Positions 1-9,423 of a DNA stretch of 64,000 nucleotides are shown piece after piece. Source of the stretch: Paucisalibacillus globulus DSM 18846 (GTDB lineage Bacteria; Bacillota; Bacilli; Bacillales; Amphibacillaceae); the NCBI RefSeq assembly GCF_000482485.1, contig NZ_AXVK01000031.1, forward strand, positions 1 through 64,000, given 5' to 3'. A program made the position numbers and the translations under genes. Position 1 is the first letter of the stretch; every line of letters begins with the position of its first letter. Under the pieces are notes generated by a model, which saw nothing but the letters and a program-made list of their open reading frames with translations, was not told the DNA's origin and did no database searches.

Positions 1-869
1 TATATAGCTTCATAGTCATAGCCTGCATCCATTGTTTGATAACGTAATGGGAGATGAAGGCGTTCATGAATTCCCTTCAGTAAAGGGATAGCTGCCTTAG
101 CGTCACTTAGGCTTCCAGATGAAAAAAGGGCATGTAGAATATATTGACTAGACGTTCCAACGGCAAAATGACCTTTGTATCCAAACCAAAAAATATTCTG
201 CCCTTCTGCGTTCTTTTTCACGCCCCATTTAGGGTCTTGAGGGACTTCAGCCCGTAGTTCAGCTAAAGGTACATCCAATTGTGCTTCGATTTTTCTGTCA
301 TATAAAGGCAAATTAGCTTCCTTTTCAGCCTGTTCCTTAAGCCACCCGTCACGCTCTTCTTTTAATTTACGACCGCGTTTTTTGGGCTCAGGTTTTGGCT
401 TTTCCTCTTTAGGAGGTGCTTGGTCACGTGCTTCAAAATGAGTTGCATCAATGGCAGCTGCATCATCCGTGATAAAGCCTTCCGCAATGGCTTGAAGGGT
501 TACGTTATCTCGTTCTTTCTCTAAGACATTGCACTCGACTAATTTTGTGATAAGACGAGAATAGGAGGATTCCGAGGGAACTACGTCTGATACGAGGAAC
601 CCACAGTTCAACTTAAAAGAAATATCATTCTTAAGACGTTTAATCAGATCCTTAATCGTTGGAATTCGTTCAACATACCTTACTAAGGTGGAAATAATCA
701 TCGCCGCATAATTCAGATCTTCTGGCGCACCCAGTCGGGATTTCTTGGTAACTTTATGATAGATTTTATCCAAATCTACCGTCGAAATAATCGCTTCATA
801 TTTTTGGGTAGGTTCCATGTCGTATAATTCTTGAATGCCAAATAAGCTAGTTTGTCGTATAATGGTCAA
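1..869 (-). CDS. DDE transposase, IS1182/IS5-like, C-terminus outside window
   Basis: This frame starts at a TTG (869) behind a GGAG ribosome site and is open to the window edge, giving about 289 residues. The N-terminus has the conserved style of Bacillales transposases with an InsH-type N-terminal domain (MTIIRQTSLFGIQ). A first catalytic Asp is visible in AAIDATHFEA. A second lies in TMDAGYD near the window edge. A Lys/Arg/Pro-rich linker (PKPEPKKRGRKLKEE) separates them, as in this family. The catalytic Glu would be beyond the edge. Family assignment is by recollection of motif style, not by search. Confidence 0.8.
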   Translation of the reverse strand, partial: MTIIRQTSLFGIQELYDMEPTQKYEAIISTVDLDKIYHKVTKKSRLGAPEDLNYAAMIISTLVRYVERIPTIKDLIKRLKNDISFKLNCGFLVSDVVPSESSYSRLITKLVECNVLEKERDNVTLQAIAEGFITDDAAAIDATHFEARDQAPPKEEKPKPEPKKRGRKLKEERDGWLKEQAEKEANLPLYDRKIEAQLDVPLAELRAEVPQDPKWGVKKNAEGQNIFWFGYKGHFAVGTSSQYILHALFSSGSLSDAKAAIPLLKGIHERLHLPLRYQTMDAGYDYEAI

Positions 870-985
870 AGGGAGCACTCCTTCTGTCTTTTTGGTTGTT
901 TTAGTCAACTACCATTATACAAGATTTGGGGAGGTGCTTCCTTTTTTATGTTTTTAATCCCTTGCCACGCAAGGGCTAAAAATTA
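1..985 (-). mobile_element. End of an insertion sequence (transposase plus short flank), running off the window
   Basis: The transposase reading frame enters from the left edge, and about 115 bases of non-coding AT-rich sequence separate its start from the truncated amidase gene. The boundary is placed near 976-985 because the amidase similarity stops abruptly there. The other end and the terminal inverted repeats lie outside or could not be paired, so the exact edge is approximate. Confidence 0.6.
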
Positions 986-2226
986 TGAAATTCATTCAAC
1001 CGAAAACTACTAACCAACTTTATCAATATTTTTTCCGCATTAGTTTGATCTAGCTTACCAATCTTAGAAGGTGGAAAAGCTGTAGTTGGTGTAATGTAAA
1101 AGTCATAGTTTTCATGAAAATCTTCCATTTTAATTGCAACTTCATCCCAATACTTTAAACTAGTTAGAAAATCTTTCGCAGTTACTGCTTTTCCAAGCAA
1201 ACCAAGAATCCAAGTGGTAGGTTCAACATCTTTAGAAGTTACTTTACGACTAACTTTTTTCTCAATTTCTCTCAATGTTGAGCCAACCTCAGCAAAATAC
1301 ATCATGAGATAGCTTTCTGCTAATCGTTTGCCGTCAATAGGGGCTTCTTTTTCCTCCACATGATGTCCCATGCTTTCCAACAGCTTCAACGTTTTATGTA
1401 CTGCCACTTTGCATTCTTCGTCAACAGGTGTTCCTAATGGTGATCTAGTTGTAAAAGCAATGTTTAAAGGTCGGTTGATAGGAGTCTGTGACGCCTTTAA
1501 ATATGAGCCCTCAAAAGTTGGCGCAATAAAGGCATTCGCACGGTCCGGTGTATACTCATCAAGCATTGCCGCACTGTCCCTTACCGAACGAGTTAAAATA
1601 TGGTCCACGGAAGCACCTTGCCATGATCGACCACGTGCAGGGCCAATAGGTGTACGTCCTCGAGTTGGTTTTAAGCCAAACAACCCACAATATGCAGCAG
1701 GTATTCGAATCGAACCTCCCCCATCATTTGCACCTGCAATTGGCACCATCCCTGATGCTACAGCAGCTGCAGATCCTCCACTTGATCCACCAGGTGTGTA
1801 ATCCGTATTCCAAGGATTTCGAGATGGCCCGTAAAAGGTTGGTTCTGTTATACCCATTAATGCAAATTCTGGAACATTAGTCTGTCCAAGTATGTTTACC
1901 CCAGTGGTCATGATTTGCCGGACAAATTCACTATCATGATCCGCTTTATATTCAGCAAGTGCCTTTGACCCCATTGTCATTGGCTGTCCTTTTGACTCCT
2001 GAGCAATATTTTTAGTTAAGATAGGTACACCAGCGAATACACCAGTTAAATTTGGTTGTGATTCATCATACATCTTATGAATAATTGCGTTAAGCTTTGG
2101 ATTCTTATTTTCTATTTCCAGAATTGCCATGGAACGTACTTCTTCCAATTTCACTTCATTCTTTTTAATTAAATCTGCTAATCCAAGACCATCGTATTGC
2201 TTATAATCAAATACCAATTGGACCAC
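976..2226 (-). pseudogene. Amidase-signature hydrolase, C-terminus removed by the IS insertion
   Basis: The 416-residue product has the amidase signature: the catalytic Lys in PILTKN (about residue 72), the Gly/Ser loop [16 protein letters not shown] with the cis-Ser, and the nucleophile Ser in [19 protein letters not shown]. Family members of this type are usually about 470-500 residues. The conserved C-terminal segment, with the motif around TGQPAISVP, is missing. The last codons run into sequence next to the transposase, so the IS probably deleted or displaced about 60-80 residues. Substrate unknown; family members hydrolyse amides. The truncated protein may fold partly but is probably inactive. 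Confidence 0.8.
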
Positions 2227-2438
2227 CCCATATCATACTTATCTATTAATCATATTTATAAATTGTTTAAAAATTTAAAAAAATATTCTTCCATTCCATT
2301 CTAGCATAGTTGTAATGATATTACCTTCTTATCGCCAATTCATTTCTTACAATGGATTAATTTTTCTACCTAGTGAAATACTATGTTAGTACACTTACTT
2401 TTTTATACCTTGTGTGTATTTCGTTAGGAGTGTTCATT

Positions 2439-5193
2439 ATGTACAACGAATCCTATAGCCCATTTTTAATTATCTTTTCTATCCTTATTGCCATTTTCTC
2501 ATCCTATACCACATTAGTTTTAGTCGGGAGAATATTAGATGGTAAAAGGGCAAAGAAAAAGATATGGCTTTTTACTGGGGCATTTGTCATGGGCTCTGGA
2601 ATTTTTTCTATGCATTTTATTGGCATGATTGCCTTTCATAGTAATCATTCCATTACGGTAAATGGATTTCTACTAGTATTAGCTTTCATAAGTTCGCTTT
2701 TATCTTCTTATGCTGCTTTTTATCTCCTTCAGGCTCAGCCACTAACAAGAACTAAAATTCTTATTAGTGGCTTATCGGTTGGTCTGGGTATTGTACTGCT
2801 ACACTATATTGCAACTTTTGCCGTACATGAAAAAGTTGCAATTCAGTTTAAATCAATCTTTTTCACCTTATCTATCTTGATTTCTCTTGCCTTCTCATTC
2901 GTAGCAATTAAAATGTTTGTAACGATGAGAAGTAAACCTCAAAAGTCCAATTTTAACATCCTAATTAACTCAGTTGTTTTAGGGGTAACCGTTTCAGCCA
3001 TGCATTACACCGGAATGAAAGCAACAAATTTCCTAGATTCAGACTCTAATGCAAGTTCTTCAATGATTGATGCACTGGTGTTAGGTAATATTATTTCATA
3101 CAGTATTATTTTCATTATGATGGCCACATTAATTACAGCTTATCATGACCATCGCATCCTAATTACGGAGAGACGTCTTATCAAACAACTCAAAGAAAGT
3201 GAATTGCGGTACCGACGTTTGGTGGAACAATCACCAGAAGCAATTCTTGTTCATAATGGACAAACTATTTTATTTGTAAATGATGCATGTCTTAGAATTA
3301 CACATGCAACTAGTAAGAATGAGCTGATTGGTAAACAAGTTATAGATTTTATTGACCCCATAAATCGTGAAGTTTTAAAAAAACATATAGAGTCCATAGA
3401 GATGGAAGGGCGATTAGAAATTAGCCAACAGAAAATTATTGCTGTTGATGATTCAATCGTTGATGTGGAAATAGCCTGGATTGGAATAATGTATGATAAT
3501 CAGCCTGCAATTCAATTAGTTTTGAGAGATATAACAGAACAAAATAAGTTAAAAAGGGAGTTAGAAGAAAAAAAACAACGATACTCGTCCCTTTTTGAAT
3601 ATAATCCTGATCCAGTTTTATCGGTTGATTGTCAAGGCAACTTTAAAGAAGTAAATTCTATAGTTTGGGATCTTCTGGGTTATTCTAAGGAAGAATTGTT
3701 AAATATGTCATTTCATTCCCTGATAGATCCTAGTTATTTAGATTTGGCAATATCTATCTTTTACAAAGTTCTCGGTGGAAAGCCCCAAAATTATGAGGTA
3801 GTTGTAATTGGAAAAAAAGGGTACAAATTACCAGCAAACTTAACGCTTATCCCTATTATTATTGATAAAAATGTCACGGGTGTATTTTGTATTGCTAAAG
3901 ATTTAACAAAAGAAAAAGAATCACTACAAAGAATAGAGGAACTCGCATATACCGATCAACTTACCGGCCTTTTTAATCGTACGTCTTTTAACAATTACTT
4001 TAGAGAAGTATTAACAAAAACAAAAGAAGATAAGACCTCCATTGTGATTCTCATGCTGGATTTTGATAATTTTAAAGATGTTAATGATATCTTAGGACAT
4101 AATATCGGAGATCTCTACCTACAGCGTGTATCCAAGAGACTTAGGGAATGCCTTCACCAACAGGATAAAATTGCAAGAATTGGTGGAGATGAATTCATCA
4201 TATTATTAGAAGACGTAACCAAGGATGAAGCAGGGAATATAGCTAGAACTATTCTTAATGTAATGAATCATGCTATTCATATTGAGGGTCACGACATTAC
4301 AGTAACATTGAGCATTGGAATTAGTATCAATTCTGATTCAAACACTGATGTAAATACGATGATTAAACAGGCTGATTTAGCGATGTATCACGCGAAGGAC
4401 CAAGGGAAAAATAATTACCAATTTTTCACCAATGAATTAAATGAGAGAGCCCTTCGAAAAGTAAAACTAGAAAGTGCACTAAGAAGAGCCATTGAACAGG
4501 AGGAGCTAAAGTTACATTACCAACCACTAGTAGAAATTCAAACCGGAAAACTTGTCGGAGTGGAAGCACTACTAAGATGGAACCCTATATTTGGTTCTGT
4601 TGCACCTAGTGAATTTATTCCGATTGCTGAAGACACCGGATTGATTGTCGAAATAGGAGAATGGGTAATTGAAGAAGTTTGTAGGCAAATAAATAGTTGG
4701 CAACGCCATTATTCCACTGTAGTCCCTGTTTCCTTAAATGTCTCGGCAAGACAATTTAAAGAAGCCGAATTTACTAAAACAGTAAAACAAATCATTCAAG
4801 ATGCACATATTAATCCTTCCTTATTGGAAATTGAAATTACGGAAAGTGTCATGATGGATATAGAAGAATCGGTTCAAATTATACAAGAACTAAGGGATTT
4901 CGGGGTAAAAAATAGCAATTGATGATTTTGGAACTGGCTATTCTTCTTTATATGTTATTACGAACCTCAAATATGACACCCTAAAACTTGATAAATCCCT
5001 TATTGACGAAGGGTTAAGACCTGAATTCAGAGCAATATTATTGGCTGTTTTAGAATCAACAAGAGATCATAAACGAATCGTTGTGGAAGGTATTGAAACA
5101 AAAGAACAATTCGATGCACTAAAGTCTTTTCCGATAATTGGGCAAGGTTATTATTTTAGCAAACCTCTGCCCCCAGAAGAGATGCAGTTGTAG
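2439..5193 (+). pseudogene. MHYT-PAS-PAS-GGDEF-EAL cyclic-di-GMP protein, split by a one-base frameshift
   Basis: The N-terminus is an MHYT integral membrane sensor with three motif copies (MHFIGM, LHYIAT, MHYTGM). Two PAS domains, a GGDEF domain (ARIGGDEF, active-type signature) and an EAL domain (GVEALLRW) follow. The frame opens at 2373 (GTG), but ATG 2439 has an AGGAG site eight bases upstream and begins exactly where the MHYT domain does. The frame ends at 4922. A run of six A at 4907-4912 shifts it; reading five A restores the EAL active-site segment IDDFGTGYSSL and continues to a stop at 5191-5193. It is either a real inactivating or phase-variable slip or a sequencing error. Confidence 0.85.
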
Positions 5194-5245
5194 TTTTAAA
5201 TTGAGAAAAGCCGAAGCAATTTTGACAAGGGCTCCGGCTTCTCCA

Positions 5246-5798
5246 TTATTTATCTTTCATCCATTGTTCTTTCGTCAATTTCATATTAATCGAATCGATC
5301 CATTCCCCTTCATATTCCAAATCATTTTCATCAACACGTTCGAATACAAATCCAACTTTTTCATAAACAGTCTTTGCCCGTGGATTAAATGCAAACACAC
5401 TTAAAGTTAATTGATTTAAATCTGTTTGTGTAAAGAGATAATCGACCAATAGTTGGGTCGCTTCTGTCCCAAATCCGCGATTTCTTCCACGTGGTCCAAT
5501 TAATATTCTGAAGTTCATACTTTTGTGTTTTTCTTCATATAAATTGGCAACGACCTCCCCAACTAAATAATTCATTTTTTTATCTATAATAGCTAGATCC
5601 AAACGATCAGGCTGCTCATTTCTAGTATTATACCAATCCCTAACTTCTTTCTCGTTATATCCAGGGGTACTCCCTGTTAATTTAATAACTTCAGGATCTT
5701 GTAGACATTCTTCTAGTCTAGGAAAATCTTCTTCTAAGATAAATGGTTAATATTACTTTTTCACCTTGAATAGTAGGTTTCTTTCGTAGATTAATCAT
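5246..5798 (-). pseudogene. GNAT (RimJ/RimL-type) N-acetyltransferase with a frameshift near its N-terminus
   Basis: Good coding sequence for an acetyltransferase runs to 5246. It contains the acetyl-CoA loop RILIGPRGRNRGFGTEA and the typical ending NPRAKTVYEKVGFVFE. A proper start, ATG 5798 behind GGGGAG, encodes MINLRKKPTIQGEKVIL, which is the expected N-terminus. The two parts are in different frames, joined near 5744-5750, and the natural continuation PFILEEDFPRLEEC lies in the downstream frame. A TTG at 5602 opens a shorter 118-residue frame but would remove a third of the fold. Substrate not predictable. Confidence 0.75.
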
Positions 5799-5822
5799 TT
5801 CATACTCCCCACTTCTACAGCT

Positions 5823-6374
5823 TTACTCCGCTTCAGCAATACTTATATTCATTCGTCCATCGCGATAGGGTGCAAAAAAATCATCTTGCTCTCCTATCAT
5901 TAAACGTTCATTTTGAAGAAAGGCTAGTTCTTTCTTATGGTATATCTCCCCATCGATTTCAACTTCCAATACTAGGTGATGCCAAAAGGAATGCCCATCC
6001 TCATTTTCTACCTCCACTATCTTATAATCTTTCACACGATAATTCTGTTCTTTCAAAAATGAAATTTTACTATGATAGAATTGTTTTGCTTCCGTTTCTA
6101 TTAAGGAGGTTCCTGCACTTCTACTGCCTTCACTGTCGATTTTCTCTTGATCATATATATACAAATATTGATAAGCCTTCTCATAATCTTCATCTATGAT
6201 TGCTTGATAATATTTATTAATTAAACGTTCCGCTTCTAATTCAGGAAAGAAAGTTTTCCGTATCCCTGACCAGGAAAATGCTACGATAAGTAGGATAATT
6301 ACTACTATTATTACTTGCTTATTGATTCGTTTCAAAACAATCCCCCAATATCTCAGTAAAAATTGTGAAGTCAT
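5823..6374 (-). CDS. Hypothetical membrane-anchored protein
   Basis: It encodes up to 183 residues: one N-terminal membrane segment (VIIVVIILLIVAFSWSGI), then a soluble extracellular part rich in Glu, Lys and Tyr. The stretch RLINKYYQAIIDEDYEKAYQYL resembles the opening helix of NTF2-like or DUF4878-type domains in secreted Bacillus proteins. A TTG at 6335 (LKRINKQ) follows a GGGGGA site and may be the true start, since the ATG at 6374 has no clear ribosome site. It lies 15 bases downstream of another small membrane gene and is probably cotranscribed. Function unknown. Confidence 0.65.
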   Translation of the reverse strand: MTSQFLLRYWGIVLKRINKQVIIVVIILLIVAFSWSGIRKTFFPELEAERLINKYYQAIIDEDYEKAYQYLYIYDQEKIDSEGSRSAGTSLIETEAKQFYHSKISFLKEQNYRVKDYKIVEVENEDGHSFWHHLVLEVEIDGEIYHKKELAFLQNERLMIGEQDDFFAPYRDGRMNISIAEAE

Positions 6375-6389
6375 CTATAATAACTTTCT

Positions 6390-6650
6390 TCATCTCATAT
6401 ACAAATACAAAGCAAATGCAATAAAGGAAAGGGAAATGGCTATGATATAGATCCAAGATAAGCTTTTCACATTGGAAGATATTGATTGGGATTCATATTC
6501 AAGGGACCTTTTCAACTCATTTTGGGCTGTATCTCCATCTTCTTCATATTGTTTCATCTTACTTTCTTCTTGCTTTATAACTAGAAGTGTTGCAATTAAC
6601 CCAATTACACATAAAATAGCAATGATAGCTATAATAAGCCATATATTCAC
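6390..6650 (-). CDS. Small two-helix membrane protein, unknown function
   Basis: The 86-residue product starts at GTG 6650 behind a strong GAGGAGG site. It has a hydrophobic segment at about residues 3-25, a charged Glu/Lys/Gln-rich middle (KQEESKMKQYEEDGD) and a second hydrophobic segment at about 65-84. I do not recognise the family. It probably forms a transcription unit with the membrane-anchored protein encoded just downstream. Confidence 0.65.
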   Translation of the reverse strand: MNIWLIIAIIAILCVIGLIATLLVIKQEESKMKQYEEDGDTAQNELKRSLEYESQSISSNVKSLSWIYIIAISLSFIAFALYLYMR

Positions 6651-6778
6651 GTTAAATCCTCCTCATTACATAAGAAAGTTTAGATACCTTTTTAACTGCT
6701 AAAACATATCTATAGTATTAATTTTACTATACTTCTCTTAATTAATGGGTATAATCATTGAAAAATTTCAAATATAAT

Positions 6779-6830
6779 ACAAAGGGCAGTTTTGTCGTTG
6801 CTCTTCATGCAACACAAAACTGTCCTTTGT
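6779..6830. terminator. Long imperfect hairpin, probable bidirectional terminator
   Basis: The arms ACAAAGGGCAGTTTTGT and ACAAAACTGTCCTTTGT pair with one mismatch around an inner GTTGC/GCAAC stem. It lies between the VOC remnant or ABC-F gene and the small membrane gene, where minus-strand transcripts should stop. Confidence 0.6.
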
Positions 6831-6838
6831 ATTTATCC

Positions 6839-6988
6839 TTATTTAGCATTCTCATCTGTCTGATGAATACCGATAACATTTCCTTCTGTATCTATATCAT
6901 ATCCTTACCACGCCATTTCTGGTAGTGCATACTTTGCTAATGCAACAGTACCACCATATTCAAGATTTTTTGCTTCCGTAGCATCATT
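6839..6988 (-). pseudogene. Remnant of a VOC (glyoxalase-fold) protein, C-terminal part only
   Basis: Read on the minus strand, this encodes a typical VOC C-terminus: EYGGTVALAKYALPEMAW, then a stop codon, then GYDIDTEGNVIGIHQTDENAK and a final stop. The in-frame TAA sits where family members normally have Gln or Tyr. The N-terminal half is missing; the preceding sequence is the end of the ABC-F gene. It is a dead fragment. Confidence 0.7.
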
Positions 6989-7009
6989 TGTGTTAATCTT
7001 TCATTTTAT

Positions 7010-8944
7010 CTATTCCATAGCACCCAACCACAAATCTGTAGCCACCTCTAGCTCCTCACTAAGTTCTACTTTTCTATTATGCAACGTATTAAGCTCCATA
7101 TAATCAATAGATGCTACTAGCATCGCTTCCTCTAATGCTTTTAATTCCTTTTCAAGAAATTCTACTTTTTCCAGTAGCTTTGCTTGATTGACAGTTATCC
7201 TTTCCTCACTAACTTGCTTCACTACCCGTACCTGCTTCTTCGGTACTACTATACGTTCTTTCTTTTCTTGCTCGAGTCTAAACTTCTCTTTTTCATTTTT
7301 ATAATCATCATAATTTCCAAGATAGCTCTTTAAGGAATGTTCCTCTACCGCGATCATACGATTACTCATTTTATTAATGAAATAACGATCATGTGAGATA
7401 AAGAAAATCGTCCCCCCAAAGTCTTCTAATGCTTCCTCCAACGTTTCAATCGAATCAATATCCAGATGGTTAGTTGGTTCATCCAGAATTAATAGATTGA
7501 CCTCTTGATAAAGTAAAATGGCTAGCTTAAGTCGGATTCTTTCTCCACCAGACAAATGCTTTACTTTCTTAAAGACACTTGCTTTATAAAACATGAACTT
7601 GGAAAGATATTCTCGTGCTTTTCCTTCTACTATTGAAATATCTTCACGAAAAGCATCGATTAACATTAACTCCTCATTAGGAAAAATGATTTTTTGTGGC
7701 AAATAAGCTACTTTCACATTTGCTCCAATTTCGATTTCTCCACGATCCGGGTATTCTTCTTTAAATAGCATCTTTAAGAGTGTCGTTTTTCCACTTCCAT
7801 TTGGGCCAATAAGACCAACCCTTTCCCCATAACGAACGAAGACCTCAGCATCCTTAAATATTAATTTTTCTCCATAGCTTTTAGTTAAATTATTAGCTTT
7901 GATGGTTTCTTTTCCAGATTGTCCAGACTCATTCATATCTAGTTGCATATTTTTCCTTTGGAGTGTTGGTTTATCTATACGTTCCATCTTATCTAATCTC
8001 TTCTCGATACTAGCAGCTCTTCTAAAAAATTTATTATTATCCGCTCGCATTGCCCAATCTCGTAAGTCTTTTACCGTTTTCTCCATGGCATTAATCTTCT
8101 TCTGTTGCACACGATATTGTTCGAATTGAATTCGTATAGTTTCTTCCTTTTGTTTTACAAACGATGAATAGTTACCCTTGTAACTAGTAGATTCCATATC
8201 TTCAATTTCAACAATTTTTGTAGCGACATGATCAAGAAAATAGCGGTCGTGCGACACAATGAGTACAATCCCTTTATAACTTTTCAAATAACCTTCTAGC
8301 CATTCAATGGATTCCATATCCAAATGGTTGGTAGGCTCATCTAGCAGTAAAATGTCAGGATTATGAATGAGTAGCTTACCAAGTATGACGGTCGTTTTCT
8401 CACCGCCACTTAAGTGATCAAAATCCCTTTGTAGAAAGCTTTCATTAAACTTCAACCCTGTACAAACCTTGCTTAATTTTTCTTCGCGTTCGTAACCACC
8501 TTTTAATTCATACAATTGCATTAAACTACTATATTTATTAAGTGCTTTATCAAGGGAAGTACCGTCTAACTTTTTCATTTTTTCTTCTTGTTCACGCATT
8601 TTCTTTTCTATCGTATCAATTTCTTCAAAGGCAAGATTTAGAATGTCGATTACTTTCACATCATGTGGGTAGTTAGGCATTTGTTCCAGATAAGCTTTTG
8701 TTGCTCCTCGTGGTATCACATGAATTAAGCCTTCATCATATCCATTGCTTGTCGTTTGCGGATAACCCGGATAATAATTCATTGGCTCAATCCCAGCAAT
8801 CACCTTCAGAATCGTACTTTTCCCACTTCCGTTTACGCCAACAATTCCTAATCTTTCACCATCATACGCTTCAAAACTGACATCCTCTAACACAAGTGTC
8901 GCTTCCAAATACTTTTTAATATTATTCAATTTAAGTTCTAACAT
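7010..8944 (-). CDS. ABC-F ATPase, possible ribosome-protection protein
   Basis: This soluble protein carries two ABC domains and no membrane segments. Domain 1 has Walker A GVNGSGKST, signature LSGGEKTT and Walker B LLLDEPTNHLD. Domain 2 has GPNGSGKTT, LSGGERIRLK and LILDEPTNHLD. Between them lies a charged interdomain linker (about residues 250-330) typical of ABC-F proteins that reach the ribosomal P/E site. The C-terminus is a coiled coil. ATG 8944 follows AAGGAAGAG and is preferred over ATG 8962. Antibiotic-resistance members (Vga/Lsa/VmlR-type) and housekeeping members (Uup/YdiF-type) cannot be separated here. The inducible-looking leader upstream favours an antibiotic-responsive role. 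Confidence 0.9.
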   Translation of the reverse strand: MLELKLNNIKKYLEATLVLEDVSFEAYDGERLGIVGVNGSGKSTILKVIAGIEPMNYYPGYPQTTSNGYDEGLIHVIPRGATKAYLEQMPNYPHDVKVIDILNLAFEEIDTIEKKMREQEEKMKKLDGTSLDKALNKYSSLMQLYELKGGYEREEKLSKVCTGLKFNESFLQRDFDHLSGGEKTTVILGKLLIHNPDILLLDEPTNHLDMESIEWLEGYLKSYKGIVLIVSHDRYFLDHVATKIVEIEDMESTSYKGNYSSFVKQKEETIRIQFEQYRVQQKKINAMEKTVKDLRDWAMRADNNKFFRRAASIEKRLDKMERIDKPTLQRKNMQLDMNESGQSGKETIKANNLTKSYGEKLIFKDAEVFVRYGERVGLIGPNGSGKTTLLKMLFKEEYPDRGEIEIGANVKVAYLPQKIIFPNEELMLIDAFREDISIVEGKAREYLSKFMFYKASVFKKVKHLSGGERIRLKLAILLYQEVNLLILDEPTNHLDIDSIETLEEALEDFGGTIFFISHDRYFINKMSNRMIAVEEHSLKSYLGNYDDYKNEKEKFRLEQEKKERIVVPKKQVRVVKQVSEERITVNQAKLLEKVEFLEKELKALEEAMLVASIDYMELNTLHNRKVELSEELEVATDLWLGAME

Positions 8945-9021
8945 ACTAATCTCTTCCTTCATCCATTAGTGTGTTACACCAACAGTGGACAGGCAAAACT
9001 AAGTCGTTTACTATTCAGCTG

Positions 9022-9162
9022 TTAACTAAAAAAGACCATAAGAAGAAAACACTTCTTACAGTCTGATATAATCTGCGAAAATAAATAGATCGATATGCAC
9101 CATTTCTTATGCACATACAAATGTATGAGACAAGGGCCTGTAACAGTTCTTTGCCTTAACAT
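9022..9162 (-). promoter_or_regulatory. Possible leader-peptide ORF and antiterminator for the ABC-F gene
   Basis: ATG 9162 has a GGAG site seven bases upstream and opens a 46-codon frame that ends at 9022-9024, immediately past the terminator T-run. An upstream octamer (CATAAGAA, plus positions 9104-9111) is complementary to TTCTTATG in the 3' arm of the terminator (9037-9044), so it could form an alternative antiterminator. Leader ORF plus terminator is the known arrangement for several inducible ABC-F genes. Translation of this ORF is inferred. Confidence 0.5.
9028..9064 (-). terminator. Intrinsic terminator inside the ABC-F leader (attenuator)
   Basis: On the minus strand, AGACTGTAAGAAG and CTTCTTATGGTCT form a 13-pair stem (one G-U pair) around a six-base loop, followed directly by TTTTTT. 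It lies about 85 bases upstream of the ABC-F start, with no gene ending just before it, so it fits an attenuator rather than an end-of-operon terminator. Confidence 0.75.
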
Positions 9163-9423
9163 TATAATCTCCGTATCAGATAGTAAGTAACCTTCTAAAT
9201 TGCCTGATTCCTAATGGCATAACAAATAAACCTATTTTTTAGGTTATATTCTTACAAATACACATTAAAAATCTTTATTAATTTGATTAACAATTAATAA
9301 TTAGCAATTTGTCGGCATCATTACTACCTAACTCCTTTCGAAATTGTTTATATTATTACATTTTTTTGTCATTTTGTAAATAGGCGGTTTACAAGGACAA
9401 CAAATCCTTTCCCACTACTATTC
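9163..9423. other. Non-coding AT-rich spacer between ABC-F leader and RNase J gene
   Basis: No convincing reading frame. It contains a small hairpin (AACCTA/TAGGTT near 9230-9246) and very AT-rich sequence that probably includes the ABC-F promoter. I cannot choose a single -35/-10 pair. Confidence 0.4.

Noticed and set aside
1650-1880. Plus-strand frames opposite the amidase
   Set aside because: They mirror the amidase codons in other frames and lack ribosome sites; they are shadows.
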